Part shown: piece by piece, positions 61,979-64,000 of the stretch
How positions within the stretch are numbered: the stretch's first letter is position 1
Layout of the letters: each line of letters opens with the position of its first letter
DNA from: Anaerolineae bacterium
GTDB taxonomy: Bacteria; Chloroflexota; Anaerolineae; Aggregatilineales; Phototrophicaceae
DNA: 64,000 nucleotides
Direction: 5' to 3'
Assembly (NCBI GenBank): GCA_026645945.1
Contig: JAPKMO010000005.1
Coordinates: forward strand, 1-64,000
The notes under the pieces: model-generated
The model's input: the letters and a program-made list of their open reading frames with translations, nothing else
Told to the model about the DNA's origin: nothing
The model's database searches: none
Position numbers and translations under genes: made by a program

Positions 61979-63241
61979 ATGGAACTACTACGAAATGGTC
62001 GTCCGCGAGTGGTCATTACAGGGCTGGGTGCTGTGACTGCGCTTGGGCCGGTTAAGGCGCTTTGGGAAAGTTTAAAAGCAGGCCGGTCTGGGATTCGCCG
62101 TATTGAGACCATCCCCATAGATCACGTGCCTGTGAAGATTGCCGGCGAAGTGCGCGAATTTGATGCGTCAGAATATATAGACCGCAAAGAAATTCGCCGG
62201 ATGGGCCGCGCGTCTCAGTTTGCGGTGGTCGCTTCCAGGGCGGCGCTTGATGATGCCGGGTTAACGATCGAAGACATCGAGGCTGAAGGCGAGCGTGTTG
62301 GTGTGGTGATCGGCTCATCCCTGGGCGCGCACGAAATGGCGGAGCAAAGCACCTTCAAATACAAAACCTCCGGGTATTTAAAACCCAATCCGTTGGGGCT
62401 TATTAACTCCCTGCCGAACATGCCTGCACACTACGTCAGCCGGTTTTTGAGGGCTTTAGGGCCGCTCAATGCGCCCTCGACCGCCTGCGCCGCCGGCACG
62501 CAGTCTATCGGCGAAGCCAGCGAGCTGATTAAAAATGGGCGCGCGGATATGGTTCTGACGGGCGGTGTTGAATCTGTTCTTCAGGATTATGCGATTGCTG
62601 GTTTCGATGCCATGAACGCCCTCGCCAACGAGTACAATGACAACCCAGAAGCTGCAAGCCGTCCCTTTGATGCCAACCGCTCCGGTTTTGTTTTTAGTGA
62701 AGGCTGCGGCGTCGTTGTAGTCGAAAGCCTGGCCCATGCACTGAAGCGTGGGGCGCGTATCTACGCCGAGGTGCTGGGACACGCTTCGGCTTCGGACGCT
62801 TTCCATATCGCGGCGCTCGACCCGGATGGCGGCGGCGCGATGCGTTCGATGCGCTGGGCGCTGGAAGATGCTCATCTTAACCCGGAAGATATTCAGTACA
62901 TCAACGCGCATGGCACGTCAACGAAAGCCAATGATGTGATGGAAACGCTGGCGATCAAACGGGTTTTTGGCGAACACGCCTACAATCTGGCGGTGAGTTC
63001 AACCAAGAGTATGCTTGGTCACGCTCTAGCCGGTTCGGGCGCGATTGAGGTCATCGCCTGCGCGCTGAGCTTGATCGAACAGGTGCTTCACCCGACCATT
63101 AACTACGAAACGCCCGACCCGGAATGTGACCTGGATTATGTTCCAAACGTCGCGCGTGAGGTCAAAGGACTGAAGTATATTCTGTCAAACAGCTTTGGTC
63201 TGGGTGGTCAAAACGCCTCGATTGTTCTGGGCGCGATCTGA
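61979..63241 (+). CDS. fabF: Beta-ketoacyl-ACP synthase II
   Basis: A 420-residue condensing enzyme of fatty acid elongation. The catalytic Cys170 is in PSTACAAGTQ. The two His are in NAHGTSTKANDV and SMLGHALAGSGAIE. The N-terminal VVITGLGAVTALG is typical of FabF. The length is normal. A terminator-like hairpin follows. Confidence 0.97.
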   Translation: MELLRNGRPRVVITGLGAVTALGPVKALWESLKAGRSGIRRIETIPIDHVPVKIAGEVREFDASEYIDRKEIRRMGRASQFAVVASRAALDDAGLTIEDIEAEGERVGVVIGSSLGAHEMAEQSTFKYKTSGYLKPNPLGLINSLPNMPAHYVSRFLRALGPLNAPSTACAAGTQSIGEASELIKNGRADMVLTGGVESVLQDYAIAGFDAMNALANEYNDNPEAASRPFDANRSGFVFSEGCGVVVVESLAHALKRGARIYAEVLGHASASDAFHIAALDPDGGGAMRSMRWALEDAHLNPEDIQYINAHGTSTKANDVMETLAIKRVFGEHAYNLAVSSTKSMLGHALAGSGAIEVIACALSLIEQVLHPTINYETPDPECDLDYVPNVAREVKGLKYILSNSFGLGGQNASIVLGAI

Positions 63242-63277
63242 ATTCCCTCGACCTATATCCAATCGTTTGTTAACCTG

Positions 63278-63303
63278 AACGCGCGGCAGACCCCGCGCGT
63301 TTT
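63278..63303 (+). terminator. Rho-independent terminator after fabF
   Basis: AACGCGCGG (63278-63286) and CCGCGCGTT (63293-63301) form a perfect 9-bp stem with a 6-base loop, followed by TTT. Confidence 0.75.
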
Positions 63304-63317
63304 AGGTTCCCTGCGGT

Positions 63318-63323
63318 TATAAT
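63318..63323 (+). promoter_or_regulatory. -10 box before the 3'-terminal TPR gene
   Basis: TATAAT at 63318-63323 is a perfect -10, just after the fabF terminator and 30 bp before the ATG at 63354. No good -35 is visible. Confidence 0.4.
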
Positions 63324-63353
63324 GAAAGATGTAAAAGTACAAGCGAGTCGAAA

Positions 63354-64000
63354 ATGGAAAAACTGGAACAGGTTGACCTGTTAATCACCAAGGGCGAGGT
63401 CAAACGCGCGGATGTGCTGATCGCCAGGAAGCTGCGTTCCGATCTAAATACAGCCGAGCGCGCCGAACTGCTTTTACGCCGGGCGCGCGTGCGTCTGTTA
63501 AGCGCGCGCCCTGATGATGCGCTGGACGATCTTCGGGCTGCACGCGAGCTGCTGCAAGATAATGGTTTTGAAACGCCGCAGAATATGGAACTGCTTGGTG
63601 ACTGCCATCTTGCCCGCTTTGAACTGGCAAGTGTGGGTTTTGCTGACCGCCAATCTTTACTGGCGGCAGAACAAACCTATACACGGATTCTTGAGATATT
63701 CCCCCAGTATGGCAATCTGGGGTGGATTTATTACCAGCTGGGCCGTGTGGCGATGGCAAGCAATCAGAGCGAACGCGCGGTGAGTTTGTTTCAGCAGGCG
63801 CTGCTCAGCCCGGCTTATGTAGGCGCCTTAACCGCTTATTGTTACGAGCGGCTTGGCTTCATCGCCTTTTACGAATGGCGTGATCTGGATAAAGCTGTCG
63901 GGTTTTTGAACCGCGCGGTGGATACGTTTCCCGCTTCGGAAGACCGCGTCTGGTTGGTTCAGGTGCATCTCAGGCGCAGCCGCGTTCTGCGGCAGATGCA
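63354..64000 (+). CDS. TPR-repeat protein (3' end cut by window)
   Basis: 215 residues are visible and the frame stays open to the window end. It starts MEKLEQVDLLITKGEVKRA and consists of helical repeats of about 34-40 residues (LLLRRARVRLLSARPDDAL, GWIYYQLGRVAMASNQSERA, YERLGFIAFYEWRDLDKAV). It has no signal peptide. The ATG follows the -10 box noted upstream; no strong ribosome-binding site is seen. A scaffold role is the most that can be said. Confidence 0.8.
   Translation, partial: MEKLEQVDLLITKGEVKRADVLIARKLRSDLNTAERAELLLRRARVRLLSARPDDALDDLRAARELLQDNGFETPQNMELLGDCHLARFELASVGFADRQSLLAAEQTYTRILEIFPQYGNLGWIYYQLGRVAMASNQSERAVSLFQQALLSPAYVGALTAYCYERLGFIAFYEWRDLDKAVGFLNRAVDTFPASEDRVWLVQVHLRRSRVLRQM

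Noticed and set aside
1-64000. CRISPR arrays, insertion sequences, prophage, rRNA or attachment sites
   Set aside because: No regularly spaced repeats, transposase, integrase or phage genes, or rRNA-like sequence were seen. The two tRNAs are intact and without flanking repeats.

Overview
The window looks like a contiguous piece of a chromosome from a member of the Chloroflexota, probably Anaerolineae-like. That placement is an inference. It rests on an isopentenyl phosphate kinase encoded with mevalonate kinase and a mevalonate-type decarboxylase, a UDP-sulfoquinovose synthase, a UbiA-type decaprenyl-phosphate phosphoribosyltransferase homologue, many secreted SH3/LysM/TPR proteins, and frequent GTG/TTG starts. 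Genes are densely packed. I found no transposase, prophage, CRISPR array or rRNA. Two tRNA genes are present: Arg-TCG and Leu-GAG, both on the minus strand.

Layout. 1-7528: degenerate CinA-like and OPRT-like genes (+), then a minus block of lepA, tlyA, a trypsin-like protein with Thr in place of the catalytic Ser, a membrane protein and a PrsW-like protein lacking key residues. 7617-10902: a peptide-type ABC transporter without its ATPases. 10883-14613: isoprenoid divergon (ipk, mevalonate kinase, UbiA-type transferase on minus; decarboxylase on plus) with a shared palindromic -10 box. 14715-17152: rseP and a HEAT-repeat gene. 17290-22014: complete branched-chain amino acid type ABC transporter (livJHMGF). 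22090-26289: SCP2 protein and three envelope proteins (TolB-like, LysM-M23, SH3). 26346-27508: IscA-type Fe-S protein and a SufR-like regulator. 27742-33566: pheA, asd, UDP-sulfoquinovose synthase, a HisD paralogue with altered zinc ligands, and an APH-like kinase. 33563-35934: hisG (long form) and a HisZ-like gene. 35998-40978: L,D-transpeptidase, an SH3-repeat protein and a TPR protein. 40965-47074: a tight four-gene minus operon of AAA/STAND ATPase, degenerate SF1 helicase, intact UvrD-like helicase and a YigZ-family gene. 47147-51635: queuosine-precursor transporter and a four-subunit sodium-pumping decarboxylase. 51716-57762: trpS, tRNA-Arg, a STAND/TPR regulator, an unknown gene, smpB and a C-terminal processing protease. 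57869-64000: REC-GAF-histidine kinase, a TPR membrane protein, tRNA-Leu, plsX, fabF and a truncated TPR gene.

How the parts fit. The isoprenoid set matches the alternative mevalonate route, in which mevalonate phosphate is decarboxylated to isopentenyl phosphate and then phosphorylated by IPK; the decarboxylase here carries Asn where canonical enzymes have a diphosphate-contacting Lys. The mmd-type operon would couple decarboxylation of a CoA-thioester to a sodium gradient, which suggests anaerobic or energy-limited growth. Several genes look like enzyme folds with altered catalytic residues. The best candidates for undescribed biology are the ATPase/paired-helicase operon and the cluster of UDP-sulfoquinovose synthase, divergent HisD and APH-like kinase.

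All assignments come from reading the sequence and remembered family motifs; no database search was run.
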